Shown: positions 7,884-17,508, counted from the stretch's first letter. The stretch: DNA of 64,000 nt from an uncultured Rhodobacter sp. (GCA_945952585.1 CAMFII010000001.1:248001-312000), one strand, 5' to 3'. A program made the numbers and translations. Notes: a model not told the origin generated them from the sequence alone.

Positions 7884-9140
7884 TCAGGCGATCAAGATCG
7901 CCCGGAAATCATTGACGTTGGTCAGCGTCGGGCCGGTAACGACCTGATCGCCGATCGCCCCGAAAAACCGGTGCGCGTCATTCCGCGCCAGCGCCTCTTT
8001 CGCATCAACGCCCGCCCGCTTCGCCGCCACCAGCGTGTCGGGATGGACGATCGCCCCGGCGACTTCCGCTGCGCCGTCGACGCCGTCCGTATCGCAGGCG
8101 AGCGCGTGAATCCCCGTCGCGCCGTTCAAGGCCAGCGCGAGCGCCAGGCAGAACTCGGCATTGGGGCCACCGATCCCGTCGCCGCGGCGGGTCACGGTCA
8201 ACTCGCCACCTGACAGCAGCAGCAGAGGCGGCGCCCCTGCCCCACGCTTCGCCTTCTCGGCAAGGGCAAGCGCGGCCTGGGCGGCAGCCACATCCCGCGC
8301 CTCGCCTTCAAGGTCGTCGCCCAGCATCCTGACCTCGCAACCTCGGCTCCGCCCCAGTTCCGCTGCCGCCTCGAGCGATTGGCGCGGCGCCGCGAAGATG
8401 CGGTTCTCGACCCGGGCCAGGCGTGGATCGCCCGGCGGAACCACGCCCGACGGCCGCTCCAGCGCCGCGCGCACCGAAGCGGGAACGTCAATCCGCCACT
8501 CCGCCAGGATCGCGCGCGCGTCCTCGACCGTCGAGAGATCGCCAACCGTGGGGCCGGAGCCGATGAAGGCCATGTCATCGCCCGGAACGTCCGAGATCAT
8601 CAGCGACAGCATCCGGCCAGGCCAGGCTTGCGCGGCAAGCTGGCCTCCCTTCACGCGGCTCAGGTGCTTGCGGACCGTGTTCATCCGGTCGATCGGTGCG
8701 CCCGAGGCCAGAAGGGCGGCGTTCACCGCCTGCTTCTCTGCCAACGTGACGCCATCTACAGGCGCGCAGAGCAGGGCTGACGCCCCGCCCGAGATCAGCG
8801 CAAGGACGAAGTCGTCGGATTTGAGCCCGGCGAGAAGCGCCATCATCCGGGCAGTTGCGGCCAGCCCGGCGGCATCCGGCACGGGATGGGCTGCCTCGAC
8901 GATCTCGATGCCCTTGCAGGGGCGACCGTAGCCATAGCGGGTGATGACCAGCCCTTCGCAGGGACCCCAGGCAGCCTCGACCGCCTCGGCCATCCTTGCG
9001 CTGGCCTTGCCGGCACCGACCACGATCACGCGCCCTTCGGGCCGTTCCGGCAGGAAGGCCCCGATCGACCGCATGGGGTCAGCCACCTCGACCGCCCTGT
9101 CGAACAGCGCGCGGAGAAATGCCTTGGGATCCTGAATCAT
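7884..9140 (-). CDS. gckA: Glycerate 2-kinase (MOFRL/GckA family)
   Basis: 418 residues, the full length of the DUF4147/MOFRL glycerate 2-kinase family (also annotated TtuD hydroxypyruvate reductase in older records). Motifs: VIVVGAGKASARMAEAVE (38-55), the LALISGGASALLCAP loop, NTVRKHLSRVKGGQLA, SDVPGDD, and the C-terminal MOFRL domain with ACDTDGVDG and NVNDFRAILI. It phosphorylates D-glycerate to 2-phosphoglycerate in the cytoplasm. It overlaps the LacI gene by ATGA, so it is co-translated as the last gene of the 17-kb catabolic run. This suggests that the pathway ends in glycerate or a precursor of it. Confidence 0.9.
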   Translation of the reverse strand: MIQDPKAFLRALFDRAVEVADPMRSIGAFLPERPEGRVIVVGAGKASARMAEAVEAAWGPCEGLVITRYGYGRPCKGIEIVEAAHPVPDAAGLAATARMMALLAGLKSDDFVLALISGGASALLCAPVDGVTLAEKQAVNAALLASGAPIDRMNTVRKHLSRVKGGQLAAQAWPGRMLSLMISDVPGDDMAFIGSGPTVGDLSTVEDARAILAEWRIDVPASVRAALERPSGVVPPGDPRLARVENRIFAAPRQSLEAAAELGRSRGCEVRMLGDDLEGEARDVAAAQAALALAEKAKRGAGAPPLLLLSGGELTVTRRGDGIGGPNAEFCLALALALNGATGIHALACDTDGVDGAAEVAGAIVHPDTLVAAKRAGVDAKEALARNDAHRFFGAIGDQVVTGPTLTNVNDFRAILIA

Positions 9141-10153
9141 GCCGTCGCCTTCGGAAGGGTGGAGGCCCGGATAATCAGCTCAACGGGCGTTGTCGTATCA
9201 GCGGGAGGTGCCTGTCCGGCTTCTACCCAATCCAGCAGGATGTCGGCCATCCGCAGGCCAAACCCCGCAATGTCGCACCGAACCGAGGTCAGACTTGGCC
9301 ACACCTGCGCGCAATCCTCGATATCGTCAAAGCCCACCACCTTGAGTTCCGGGCCGAGCCGCCGCCCGATTTCGGCACAGCCGGACAGCACTCCGAGGGC
9401 GACCAGATCGTTGAAGCAGATGACCGCCCCGACCTGGGGATAGTCGCGCGCCAAGGTCCGCGCAACTTCACGGCCGAAGGCCCGGGTCGGCCGGCCCGGC
9501 AGCACCAGCGGGGCAACACCTGCCGCCTTCAGTGCCGAGAGATAGCCCTTCATCCGCTTCTGGGTGACATCGCGCCCTTCAAAGCCGCCGACAAAAGCAA
9601 TCTGTCGGGCGCCGAGTGACAGCAGATGCTCGGCGGCAAGAAGGCCGCCCTTTTCGTAGTCCGGCGCGGCAAAGGGAAACTGCTGCCCATCGGAAACCAC
9701 CTTGCGCAGCACTTGCAGGGTGGGAATCCCGGCCCGGCCAATCGCGCTGAAGGTTGCGGCCTCGTTGCCATAGGTCGGCGAGATCATGAGGGCTGTCACC
9801 CCATGCTCGATCATGGCGGCGACCACCTGCGCCTGAAGGTCGGGATCCTCGTTCGTATTCGCAAGCACCGTGGCATAGCCGCGCGCCGACAGCGTCATCT
9901 GCACGGATGTGGCGAATTCAGTGAAGAACGGGTTGCGCAGGTCATTGATCACCAGACCGATCAGGCCTGCGTTGGACGAGCGCATGTTGGCCGCGACGCG
10001 GTTGTAGACATAGCCGATCTCGGCCATGACCTTGCGCACCTCGGCGCGGGTCTCGTCCTTCACCAGGGGGCTGTTCTGCAGGACGAGACTGACGGTCGAT
10101 TTCGAGACCCCCGCCTTCCGGGCGACATCGATGATTGTCGGTCTGCGATCCAT
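9137..10153 (-). CDS. LacI-family transcriptional regulator
   Basis: 338 residues. The N-terminal LacI helix-turn-helix is TIIDVARKAGVSKSTVSLVL (residues 6-25), followed by the hinge helix region NRVAANMRSSNAGLIGLV and a periplasmic-binding-protein-like effector domain with VVGFDDIEDCAQVWPSLTSV. ATG at 10153 is preferred; a TTG two codons earlier is possible. It lies 22 nt behind the DUF993 gene and overlaps gckA, so it is transcribed with the operon it probably controls. The head of that operon at 24703-24750 carries two operators with a central CG, as LacI-type operators usually have, which makes this protein the likely repressor. Effector unknown, likely a sugar or sugar acid. Confidence 0.9.
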   Translation of the reverse strand: MDRRPTIIDVARKAGVSKSTVSLVLQNSPLVKDETRAEVRKVMAEIGYVYNRVAANMRSSNAGLIGLVINDLRNPFFTEFATSVQMTLSARGYATVLANTNEDPDLQAQVVAAMIEHGVTALMISPTYGNEAATFSAIGRAGIPTLQVLRKVVSDGQQFPFAAPDYEKGGLLAAEHLLSLGARQIAFVGGFEGRDVTQKRMKGYLSALKAAGVAPLVLPGRPTRAFGREVARTLARDYPQVGAVICFNDLVALGVLSGCAEIGRRLGPELKVVGFDDIEDCAQVWPSLTSVRCDIAGFGLRMADILLDWVEAGQAPPADTTTPVELIIRASTLPKATA

Positions 10154-10175
10154 ACCCAACCCACCAAAGGCAGCG

Positions 10176-11339
10176 TCAATCGATTCCGTGAAGCTCCAGA
10201 AGCAGCTTCATCCGGTCCAGGGCCAAGTCGGGCTTGGACAGCAACCTCGCTTGATCCGCAAGCCGGAAAACCTGCGCGTAATGCGATATGTCGCGGCTCG
10301 ACTGGAATCCGGCCGGCATGATGAAATGCCGCTGCGATCCGTTGAGCCAGCTGAGAAACGCGATCCCAGCCTTGTAGAACCGCGTCGGCGCCCGGAAGAT
10401 TTCACGCGACAGTGGAACGGTCGGTGCGAAGAGCTGGTGGTAGACGACGCGATCGCCAAGGGCGAGCGCCTCAAGCGCCTGCGACGCGGCAGGGGCAATG
10501 GCGGCAAAGATGCCGAGCAGCGCGTGGGAATGGTGCGTGCCGTCGCCTTCGATCAGCGGAGCGTAGTTGAAGTCGTCGCCGGTGTAGAGCCGTACCCCCT
10601 TTGGCAGGCGGGTCCGGAACGCGACCTCATGCGCCTCGTCCAGAAGCGAGATCTTGATGCCGTCGACCTTGGCCGGGTTCTCGGCAATGAGGTTCAGGAC
10701 GAAGTCGCTGGCGGCGGCGACATCGGTCGTGCCCCAGTACCCGGTCAGAGCGGGGTCGAACATGTCGCCGAGCCAGTGCAGGATGACCGGCTCGCGCGCG
10801 CCATCGATCAGGCGGCGATAGACGCGGTGATAGGTGTCGGGGTCGGCGCCAATGGCCGTAAAGGCGCGGCTCGCCATCAGGATCAGCTGCCCGCCCGCGG
10901 CCTCGATCGCGGCGGCCTGCGTCTCGTAGGCGGCGGCGATGGCATCGGCGGTGGTCAGGTCGGACAGCGCGACGTGGTCCGTCCCCGCGCCGCAGGCGAC
11001 GCGCGGCTTCAGCGGATGCGCCTTGGCCGCGCGCATCGTGCGTTCGATCAGTTCTTTCGCGGTCAGCCAGTCCACCCCCATGCCACGCTGAGCAGTGTCC
11101 ATCGCCTCGGCAAGCCCCAGACCCTGGTCCCAGAGGCCCTGCCGGAAGGCGAGTGTCGCGTCCCAGTCGACGGCGGGTCTTGTATCCCACGGGTTCCGTT
11201 CACGGATCGGGTCGCTGATGACATGGGCCGCCGCGAAGGCGGTTCTGGTCAGGGGCACCCGGGGCGCGCGCGGCGTCAGGGGGATGCCGGTCAGCCGGTA
11301 AGTCTCAAGTCGGCCATCTTGCGTTGGAAGCGTGATCAT
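10176..11339 (-). CDS. DUF993 TIM-barrel (dihydrodipicolinate synthase-like) protein
   Basis: 387 residues. The sequence belongs to the DUF993 family, a distant relative of the DapA/NAL class I aldolase barrels. Barrel strands can be followed in VACGAGTDHVAL, GGQLILMASRAFTA, PVILHWLGDMFDPAL and VDGIKISLLDE. The lysine in DGIKISL sits where the Schiff-base lysine of this superfamily is found at the end of strand 6, so an aldolase or dehydratase activity on a 2-keto acid is plausible. This is an inference; I know of no assigned substrate. It lies in an operon between the Dabb gene (9 nt upstream) and the LacI gene. Confidence 0.8.
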   Translation of the reverse strand: MITLPTQDGRLETYRLTGIPLTPRAPRVPLTRTAFAAAHVISDPIRERNPWDTRPAVDWDATLAFRQGLWDQGLGLAEAMDTAQRGMGVDWLTAKELIERTMRAAKAHPLKPRVACGAGTDHVALSDLTTADAIAAAYETQAAAIEAAGGQLILMASRAFTAIGADPDTYHRVYRRLIDGAREPVILHWLGDMFDPALTGYWGTTDVAAASDFVLNLIAENPAKVDGIKISLLDEAHEVAFRTRLPKGVRLYTGDDFNYAPLIEGDGTHHSHALLGIFAAIAPAASQALEALALGDRVVYHQLFAPTVPLSREIFRAPTRFYKAGIAFLSWLNGSQRHFIMPAGFQSSRDISHYAQVFRLADQARLLSKPDLALDRMKLLLELHGID

Positions 11340-11348
11340 GTCTGTCCC

Positions 11349-11657
11349 TCAGAACGGGAGGTCAAAGACGAGGATGCCGTCGATCCCGCCCGCCGCATGG
11401 GCGACGAGCGATGCGCCGAAGGCCTTGTGGTCGGGGTCGGCCTGATAGGTGGCCAGCGCGTCCCAATCGTCAAAGTCGATGGTGAAGCCGTGCAGGTAGC
11501 CGCGCTCGATCTGCTCGGGACTTTCGCTGCGTCCTGCGGCGAAGCCCCGGACGCCCGGCAGGCGGGCGGCCAGTCCTGGCAGCGCGGCGAACAGTCCTGC
11601 CACGTCGGCGTCGGTGACCTCGGGACGGAAGCGGATCAGGACGATATGGCGGATCAT
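11349..11657 (-). CDS. Dabb-domain (stress-responsive alpha/beta barrel) protein
   Basis: 102 residues, a single Dabb domain: it opens with MIRHIVLIRFRPEVTDADV, contains FTIDFDDWDALATYQADPDH and ends in a short beta strand. Such ferredoxin-like dimeric domains occur as small enzymes or accessory proteins in catabolic operons. It is placed between the first GMC oxidoreductase gene (4-nt gap) and the DUF993 gene (9-nt gap), so it is part of the same transcript. Function in this pathway is unknown. Confidence 0.85.
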   Translation of the reverse strand: MIRHIVLIRFRPEVTDADVAGLFAALPGLAARLPGVRGFAAGRSESPEQIERGYLHGFTIDFDDWDALATYQADPDHKAFGASLVAHAAGGIDGILVFDLPF

Positions 11658-11661
11658 GGCA

Positions 11662-13251
11662 TCACATCCGGTAGGCCGCGCGTACCAGATCGGCGCCCTT
11701 TTCGCCGATCATGATCGCGGTGGCATTGGTGTTCGAGGACACGAGCGTCGGCATGATCGAGTTGTCGATCACCCGCAGCCGCTCGATCCCGTTAAAGCGC
11801 AACTCCGGGTCCACGACCGCCCCCGCATCGATCCCCATGCGACAGGTGCCCGCCGGGTGGTGGTCGGTCTTGGAATGGTGGCAGGCGTAGTTGAAGTAAT
11901 CCTCGTCCGTCCGCACATCGGGGCCCGGCAACCGCTCGGCCTTGACGTAGGGCTTCAGGGCGTCCTGCCGCATGATCTCGCGTGCGAGCTTCAGGCCCCT
12001 GATCGACATTTCCCGGTCATAGGGGTCGGCCCAGTAGTTCGGGTCGATCAGCGGCGCGGCCAGCGGATCGGCCGAGGCAAGGCGCACCGTCCCCCGCGAC
12101 CGCGGGCGCAGATAGGCGGAGTTGAGCGTGACGCCCCCCTGGGGCATCGCCGCCACTCCCGCCTCGATCCCGGAGCCGAGGCCAAGGTGGAACTGGATGT
12201 CGGGGCTGCGGGCATTCTGGTCGGCATACCAGAAGCCCCCCGTCTCGAAGAGCGACGAGGCGACCGGTCCGGTTTTCGTCAGCAGGTATTGCAGCCCCGC
12301 GACGGCCGACCAGTGCAGCTTGGCGTAACGGTCATAGGTGTGAGGGCCGGTGCATTCGGCGATCACGAACAGGTCGAGGTGGTCCTGCAGGTCCGAGCCG
12401 ACCTCCGGACGGTCGAGCACGACCGGAAGGCCAAGCGCGCGCAACTCGTCCGCCGGACCGATCCCCGAGAGCTGCAGCAGGCGCGGCGAGCCGATGGCAC
12501 CGGAGGACAGGATCACCTCGGTCTCGGCCCGGACGATGCCCTCGCCGGCCAGGTCCACGCCAACGGCGCGGCCGTTCTCGGTGACGATCCGCAGCACCTG
12601 CGCGCCGGTGCGGATGGTCAGGTTCGGCCGCTTGCCCCGGATCGGGTCCAGGTAGGCAATCGAGGCCGAGGATCGCCGGACATGGCGTTGAGTCAGCTGG
12701 TAATAGCCGACGCCATCCTGCACCTCGCCGGTCATGTCCGGGTTGAAGGGGATGCCGAGTTGCCCGGCGGCGGCGAAATAAGCCTCGCAGATCGGCAGGG
12801 GCGCGGCGGGTTTCGACACGCCAAGCGGCCCGCCCTTGCCGTGGTAGCGGTTCTCGAAGGTGTCGTTGTCCTCGGCCTTGCGGAAATAGGGCAGCACATC
12901 TTCATGGCCCCAGCCGGTGCAGCCCCTTTGCCGCCACTCGTCGTAGTCGAGCGCATTGCCGCGCGTGTAGATCTGCGCGTTGATCGACGATCCGCCGCCG
13001 ATGACCTTGGCTTGGGTGTAGCGGATCACCATGCCGTTCATGTGCTTCTGCGGCACGGTGTGCCAGCCCCAGGAACCGATGCCCTTGGTCATTTTCGCGA
13101 AGCCTGCCGGCAGGTGGTAGAAGGGATGGCGATCGCGCCCTCCGGCCTCGAGCAGCAGCACGCGTGCCGCCGGGTTTTCGGAGAGCCGCGCGGCCAGCAC
13201 GCAGCCCGCCGAGCCCCCGCCGATGATGATGAAGTCGTAGCCCTGTGCCAT
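11662..13251 (-). CDS. GMC-family oxidoreductase (choline dehydrogenase-like)
   Basis: 529 residues. FAD-binding motif IIGGGSAGCVLAARL near residues 8-22, a second GMC signature around VIGGGSSINAQIYTRG, and the C-terminal catalytic His region HPAGTCRMG followed by RVIDNSIMPTLVSSNTNAT. These identify a glucose-methanol-choline oxidoreductase that oxidises a primary or secondary alcohol with FAD. The start at 13251 follows a GGAA-rich site; the longer ORF start at 13383 runs antisense-like sequence without the FAD motif at the correct distance. The closest general type is BetA/AlkJ-like dehydrogenase. Substrate is not predictable; context points to an early oxidation step in the sugar-like pathway. 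Confidence 0.87.
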   Translation of the reverse strand: MAQGYDFIIIGGGSAGCVLAARLSENPAARVLLLEAGGRDRHPFYHLPAGFAKMTKGIGSWGWHTVPQKHMNGMVIRYTQAKVIGGGSSINAQIYTRGNALDYDEWRQRGCTGWGHEDVLPYFRKAEDNDTFENRYHGKGGPLGVSKPAAPLPICEAYFAAAGQLGIPFNPDMTGEVQDGVGYYQLTQRHVRRSSASIAYLDPIRGKRPNLTIRTGAQVLRIVTENGRAVGVDLAGEGIVRAETEVILSSGAIGSPRLLQLSGIGPADELRALGLPVVLDRPEVGSDLQDHLDLFVIAECTGPHTYDRYAKLHWSAVAGLQYLLTKTGPVASSLFETGGFWYADQNARSPDIQFHLGLGSGIEAGVAAMPQGGVTLNSAYLRPRSRGTVRLASADPLAAPLIDPNYWADPYDREMSIRGLKLAREIMRQDALKPYVKAERLPGPDVRTDEDYFNYACHHSKTDHHPAGTCRMGIDAGAVVDPELRFNGIERLRVIDNSIMPTLVSSNTNATAIMIGEKGADLVRAAYRM

Positions 13252-13265
13252 GTCTTTCCGTTCCT

Positions 13266-14024
13266 TCAGAGCCGCGGGATCGACAGGCCGCCATCGACCG
13301 GGATCACCGCCCCGGTGGCAAAGGCAAGGTCGCCACGGGCGATGCTGGCCGCGACCGACCCGATATCGGCCGGCTGGCCCCATCGGGCGGCGGGCACCAG
13401 CCCGCCCTCGATCCGCGCGGTATACGTGTCGGCCACACCGGCCGTCATTTCGGTGGCGATGATGCCGGGCCGCAGCTCGAACACGCCGATCCTGTGCGGG
13501 GCCAGCCGCAGCGCCAGCGCCTGCGCCGCCATCGAGGCGGCGGCCTTGGAGATGCAGTAGTCGGCCCGTTCAACCGAGGCCATACTGGCCGAAACCGAGG
13601 TCACGAAGGTGATGGACCGATAGGGCTCCGTGGCCTGCGATAGCATCCGCTTTGCCACATCCTGCGCAAGGAAGAAGGCCCCGCGCAGGTTGACGTCCAT
13701 GATGAAGTCGAAGTTTTCGGGCGTGATCTCCAGCATGTCACCACGGACCTTCGCCGGAACGCCCGCATTCTGGACCAGTGCCGAAATCGGGCCCTGCTCT
13801 GCCTCGATCCGGTCCAGCAGCGCCGGGATGGCGCCGATCTCGGACAGGTCGTGGCGGTAGTAGCGCGCCCCCGGCCCAAGTTCTTCGAGCGCCGCCTGCA
13901 CCGAGGGATGACCCGGCTCCGGCAGCGAGGCGATGGCAAGGCGGAAGCCATCTGCCGCGAGTGCCTTCGCGATGCCGAGGCCGATGCCTTGCTGGCCACC
14001 GGTGATGAGGGCCAACGCGCTCAT
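13266..14024 (-). CDS. SDR-family oxidoreductase
   Basis: 252 residues, classical short-chain dehydrogenase. The cofactor loop is TGGQQGIG (8-15), NAG at 86-88, the active site has S143/S145, Y156 and K160 (in ADYCISKAA), and the C terminus has FATGAVIPVDGGLSIPRL. It is of the 3-ketoacyl reductase/gluconate dehydrogenase kind that interconverts alcohols and ketones with NAD(P)H. It starts inside the end of the second GMC gene (ATGA overlap) and precedes the first GMC gene by 14 nt. It probably handles the same substrate family as the two flavin dehydrogenases. Confidence 0.9.
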   Translation of the reverse strand: MSALALITGGQQGIGLGIAKALAADGFRLAIASLPEPGHPSVQAALEELGPGARYYRHDLSEIGAIPALLDRIEAEQGPISALVQNAGVPAKVRGDMLEITPENFDFIMDVNLRGAFFLAQDVAKRMLSQATEPYRSITFVTSVSASMASVERADYCISKAAASMAAQALALRLAPHRIGVFELRPGIIATEMTAGVADTYTARIEGGLVPAARWGQPADIGSVAASIARGDLAFATGAVIPVDGGLSIPRL

Positions 14025-15514
14025 GCTGCAAGGTCCGTCTTCAGGATATGGTCGCCTGCGCGCAAGGCAAGCGCTGCCACGGTGAGCGAGGGATTGACCG
14101 CTGCCGAGGTCGGCAGGACCGAGGCGTCGGCGATGTAGAGGTTTTCGAGGTCATGCGCCTTGAGGTTCGCATCGACGACCGACGCCATCGGATCCGCCCC
14201 CATCCGCGCCGTGCCGCATTGATGCGAAGGCTTCGACTTCGGGAAACCGCGCGACAGGACGATCGGCCAGCCGGCGCGGCGCATCGCCTGCGAGAGCCGC
14301 TTCACCAGTAGGTCATGCGCCTTGGTGTTGGTGCGCCGCCAATCCAGAACGACCTCGCCATTCTTCCAGAACACGCGCGAGTCCGGGTCGGGCAGGTCCT
14401 CGGACATGGCCATGATGTGGATCGAACGGTCGGCAACATGGGTCGCGAGCCAGAGCGGCAGCCCTGCCTCGCCCGCAAGGATCGGCCCGGTGATGCGACC
14501 GAGCATCTGGATGTTTCCAAGCGGTTCCCCGTTCGGACCGCCGGTCAGATAGAAATCATTGACCTGGATCGTCTTCTCGTAGACCGACCGGTTCCGGCGC
14601 AGCGGATTGTAGGCCACCATCCCGGTCAGGTTGTGGTTCATGAAGTTCCGGCCCACCTGGTCGGAGCGGTTGGCCAGCCCTGTTGGATGGCTGTCATTGG
14701 CCGAGGCCAGCAGCAGGGCCGAAGACAGGATGGCCCCGGCGGAAAGACAGACAACATGAGCCGTGAGCGTTTCCGGCTTGCCACCGCGCAGAACCTCGAC
14801 ACCGGTCACCCGCCGCCCCTCGGACAGGATGCGGGTGGCCTTGGCTCCGGTCAGCAAAGTGACGTTCGGATGCTTCAGCGCCGCGGCCAGACCACAGGAT
14901 TCCGCGTCGGACTTGGCACCGGTGGTGTCGGGGAAGGCATCCCAGGTCGTCGGCGCGCGCGACAGCCACCGCTCGAGGTCGACGCCAAGCGGCAGGGGCG
15001 CGGGATGCAGGCCCTGTGCGGCGAAGGCGGCGCGAAGCGTAGCAATATCAGGCTCGTCCGGAACGGGCGGGAAGGGGTAGGCCGAGGAATGCGGCGGCTC
15101 GAACGGGTCGGCCTTGGCGTCGCCCCTGACGCGGTAAAGCGCCTCGGCGCGTCCGTACCAGGGCTCCAGGTCGTCATAGGCGATGGGCCAACCCGGGGTC
15201 GTTCCCTCCAGATGACGCAGCGGGCGGAAGTCCTCGGCCCGGTAGCGCAGCAGGACCGCCCCGTAGAACTTGGTGTTGCCGCCAACGAAGGCATAGTTCC
15301 CTGGGTTGAGCGCCGCCCCGGAAATGTCCCGCCATGTCTCCCTCGGCTTGAAAAATCCGCGCCCGAAGATCGCCTCCGGATCGCGCGCCTCGGCGCTGTC
15401 CTGCAAGCGTTCGCCGCGCTCGAGGATCAGGATACGCCGGCCCGACGGGGCGAGCGCGGCGGCCAGCGACGCGCCCCCCATTCCGGAGCCGATGATCAGG
15501 ACGTCTGCATCCAT
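14021..15514 (-). CDS. GMC-family oxidoreductase
   Basis: 497 residues. FAD motif LIIGSGMGGASLAAAL (6-21), a large substrate-binding part, and the C-terminal motif SHQCGTARMGADP followed by NLYIADASVLPTSAAVNPSL, characteristic of the GMC subgroup that includes large subunits of sugar and gluconate dehydrogenases. The ATG at 15514 overlaps the ATP-binding gene's stop as TGATG; the ORF extension up to 15835 is an artefact reading through that gene. No partner small subunit or cytochrome is visible beside it, unlike membrane-bound gluconate dehydrogenases. Substrate unknown. Confidence 0.87.
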   Translation of the reverse strand: MDADVLIIGSGMGGASLAAALAPSGRRILILERGERLQDSAEARDPEAIFGRGFFKPRETWRDISGAALNPGNYAFVGGNTKFYGAVLLRYRAEDFRPLRHLEGTTPGWPIAYDDLEPWYGRAEALYRVRGDAKADPFEPPHSSAYPFPPVPDEPDIATLRAAFAAQGLHPAPLPLGVDLERWLSRAPTTWDAFPDTTGAKSDAESCGLAAALKHPNVTLLTGAKATRILSEGRRVTGVEVLRGGKPETLTAHVVCLSAGAILSSALLLASANDSHPTGLANRSDQVGRNFMNHNLTGMVAYNPLRRNRSVYEKTIQVNDFYLTGGPNGEPLGNIQMLGRITGPILAGEAGLPLWLATHVADRSIHIMAMSEDLPDPDSRVFWKNGEVVLDWRRTNTKAHDLLVKRLSQAMRRAGWPIVLSRGFPKSKPSHQCGTARMGADPMASVVDANLKAHDLENLYIADASVLPTSAAVNPSLTVAALALRAGDHILKTDLAA

Positions 15515-16626
15515 CAGGGGCGGATCCGATCTTCCGTCTTCGGGTCGAAGGCGACGGCCTTTTCCATGTTCACGGCAAAGTCGAAGACCTGTCCCGGCGC
15601 GACGGTGGCGTCGGCGCGCATCCGGGCAATCGTGTCCTTGCCCGAAAGGGTCATGGTCACGAACGTGTCCGATCCCGCCGGTTCGGTCACGGTCACGCGG
15701 TTCCGCAGCGACTGGATGTTCTGCGAGGCGCGGTCGGCGCCTTCGGGGTCGGTGATGACCTCGGGGCGGATGCCAAGCAGGATCTCCTTGCCCGCCCAAT
15801 CCGCCAGGTTCGCCTGGTCGAAGCGCAGGTGGCACGGCTTGCCATCGGCGTCCATGACCTCGGCATGCGGCGCGCCTTTCACCATCGTCACCTTGGCCGG
15901 AATGATGTTCATCGCCGGAGACCCCATGAAGGTCGCCACGAACAGGTTCGACGGCGTGTCGTAAATCTCCTTCGGGGTGCCAAGCTGCTGGACATAGCCC
16001 TTGTTCATCACCGCGATCCGGGTCGAGAGCGTCATCGCCTCGATCTGGTCATGGGTCACATAGACGATGGTGGTCCGGAGCTTCTGGTGCAGCTTCTTGA
16101 TCTCGGTCCGCATGTCGACGCGCAGTTTCGCGTCGAGGTTCGACAGCGGTTCGTCGAACAGGAACACGTCCGGATCGCGCACAAGGGCCCGGCCCATGGC
16201 GACCCGCTGGCGCTGGCCGCCCGACAGTTGCCCCGGCTTGCGATCGAGAAGATGGTCGATCTGAAGAAGCTTGGAGACTTCGGCCAGTGCCTTGTCGCGC
16301 TCGAGCTTCGGCACGCCGTGCATCTCGAGCCCGAAGGTCATGTTCTGACCGACGGTCATGTTGGGGTAAAGCGCGTAGCTCTGGAACACCATCGCGATGT
16401 TGCGCTTCGAAGGATGGACGTTGTTGATGACGCGTCCCTTGATCGCGATGTCGCCCGAACTGATCGCCTCGAGCCCCGCGATCATGTTGAGCAGCGTGGA
16501 CTTGCCGCAGCCGGAGGGGCCGACCAGCACAAGGAACTCGCCCTCCTCGACCGCGATGTCCACGCGGTGCAGGACCTCGACGGCGCCGTAGGACTTGGTG
16601 ACGTTGCGGATATCGAGAAAGCCCAT
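15514..16626 (-). CDS. Sugar ABC transporter ATP-binding protein (UgpC/MsmK type)
   Basis: 370 residues. Walker A GPSGCGKST (36-44), the MVFQSYALYP Q-loop, LSGGQRQRVAMGRALVRDP signature, FLFDEPLSNLDAKLR Walker B and THDQ switch, followed by a C-terminal regulatory TOBE/OB domain (from ~240). This is the MalK/UgpC type that energises CUT1 sugar importers. It follows the two permease genes with a 3-nt gap and overlaps the GMC gene. Together with the binding protein at 18520-19776 it makes a complete importer. Confidence 0.93.
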   Translation of the reverse strand: MGFLDIRNVTKSYGAVEVLHRVDIAVEEGEFLVLVGPSGCGKSTLLNMIAGLEAISSGDIAIKGRVINNVHPSKRNIAMVFQSYALYPNMTVGQNMTFGLEMHGVPKLERDKALAEVSKLLQIDHLLDRKPGQLSGGQRQRVAMGRALVRDPDVFLFDEPLSNLDAKLRVDMRTEIKKLHQKLRTTIVYVTHDQIEAMTLSTRIAVMNKGYVQQLGTPKEIYDTPSNLFVATFMGSPAMNIIPAKVTMVKGAPHAEVMDADGKPCHLRFDQANLADWAGKEILLGIRPEVITDPEGADRASQNIQSLRNRVTVTEPAGSDTFVTMTLSGKDTIARMRADATVAPGQVFDFAVNMEKAVAFDPKTEDRIRP

Positions 16627-16629
16627 GGT

Positions 16630-17508
16630 CTATCCTTTCACGGAGCCGGCCATGAGGCCGCGGACGAAGTAGCGGCCGGCGACGATGTAGACGATCAGCG
16701 TCGGCAGGGCGGCGAGGATCGCGCCGGCGAAGTGGACGTTGTATTCCTTCACCCCGGTCGAGGAGTTGACGAGGTTGTTCAGCGCGGCGGTCATCGGTTG
16801 GCTGGTGCCGCCGAAGGACACCCCGAACAGGAAGTCGTTCCAGATGTTGGTGAACTGCCAGATCACCGACACAACGATGATCGGCCCAGAGACCGGCAGC
16901 ATGATCCGCCAGAAGATCTGGAAGAAGCCGGCTCCGTCGATCATCGCGGCGCGGACAAGTTCGGTCGGGAAGGCCGCGTAGTAGTTGCGGAAGTAGAGCG
17001 TCGTGAAGCCGATCCCGTAGACGACATGGACGAAGATCAGGCCCGGCACGGACCCGGCAAGCCCCATGAGCCCCAGAAGCCGCGCCATCGGGATCAGGAC
17101 GATCTGGAACGGGATGAAGCAGGAAAACAGCATCAGTCCGAAGAGGATCTGATCGCCCCGGAAGCTCCACTTGGTCAGCACATAGCCGTTCAGCGCCCCG
17201 ACGATGGTCGAAATGGCGACGGCGGGAACCACCATCATCACCGAGTTGAGGAAGTAAGGCCGCAGCCCCGTCGGCTCGACGCCGACCTGGGCTGTGGACC
17301 AGGCCTGCCGCCAGGGCTCCAGCGTCCAGACCTGCGGCAGCGCCATCATGTTGCCGCCCGTGATCTCGGGGAGCGGCTTCACCGAGTTGATCACCATCAC
17401 GTAGAAGGGCAGCAGGTAGAACAGGGCGAAGACTAGGAGCACCACGTAGATGAAGGTGCGGGTGATGCGGCCGGTACGGACGGCCGTGTCCTGGGTGACG
17501 GCCGACAT
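16630..17508 (-). CDS. Carbohydrate ABC transporter permease (MalG type)
   Basis: 292 residues with six predicted membrane segments, beginning with a segment FIYVVLLVFALFYLLPFYVM (residues ~20-40). The cytoplasmic EAA-type loop ELVRAAMIDGAGFFQIFWRI contacts the ATPase. The ATG at 17508 overlaps the preceding gene's stop as TGATG with AAGGAG upstream; a GTG one codon earlier is the alternative. CUT1 family inner-membrane subunit. Confidence 0.92.
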   Translation of the reverse strand: MSAVTQDTAVRTGRITRTFIYVVLLVFALFYLLPFYVMVINSVKPLPEITGGNMMALPQVWTLEPWRQAWSTAQVGVEPTGLRPYFLNSVMMVVPAVAISTIVGALNGYVLTKWSFRGDQILFGLMLFSCFIPFQIVLIPMARLLGLMGLAGSVPGLIFVHVVYGIGFTTLYFRNYYAAFPTELVRAAMIDGAGFFQIFWRIMLPVSGPIIVVSVIWQFTNIWNDFLFGVSFGGTSQPMTAALNNLVNSSTGVKEYNVHFAGAILAALPTLIVYIVAGRYFVRGLMAGSVKG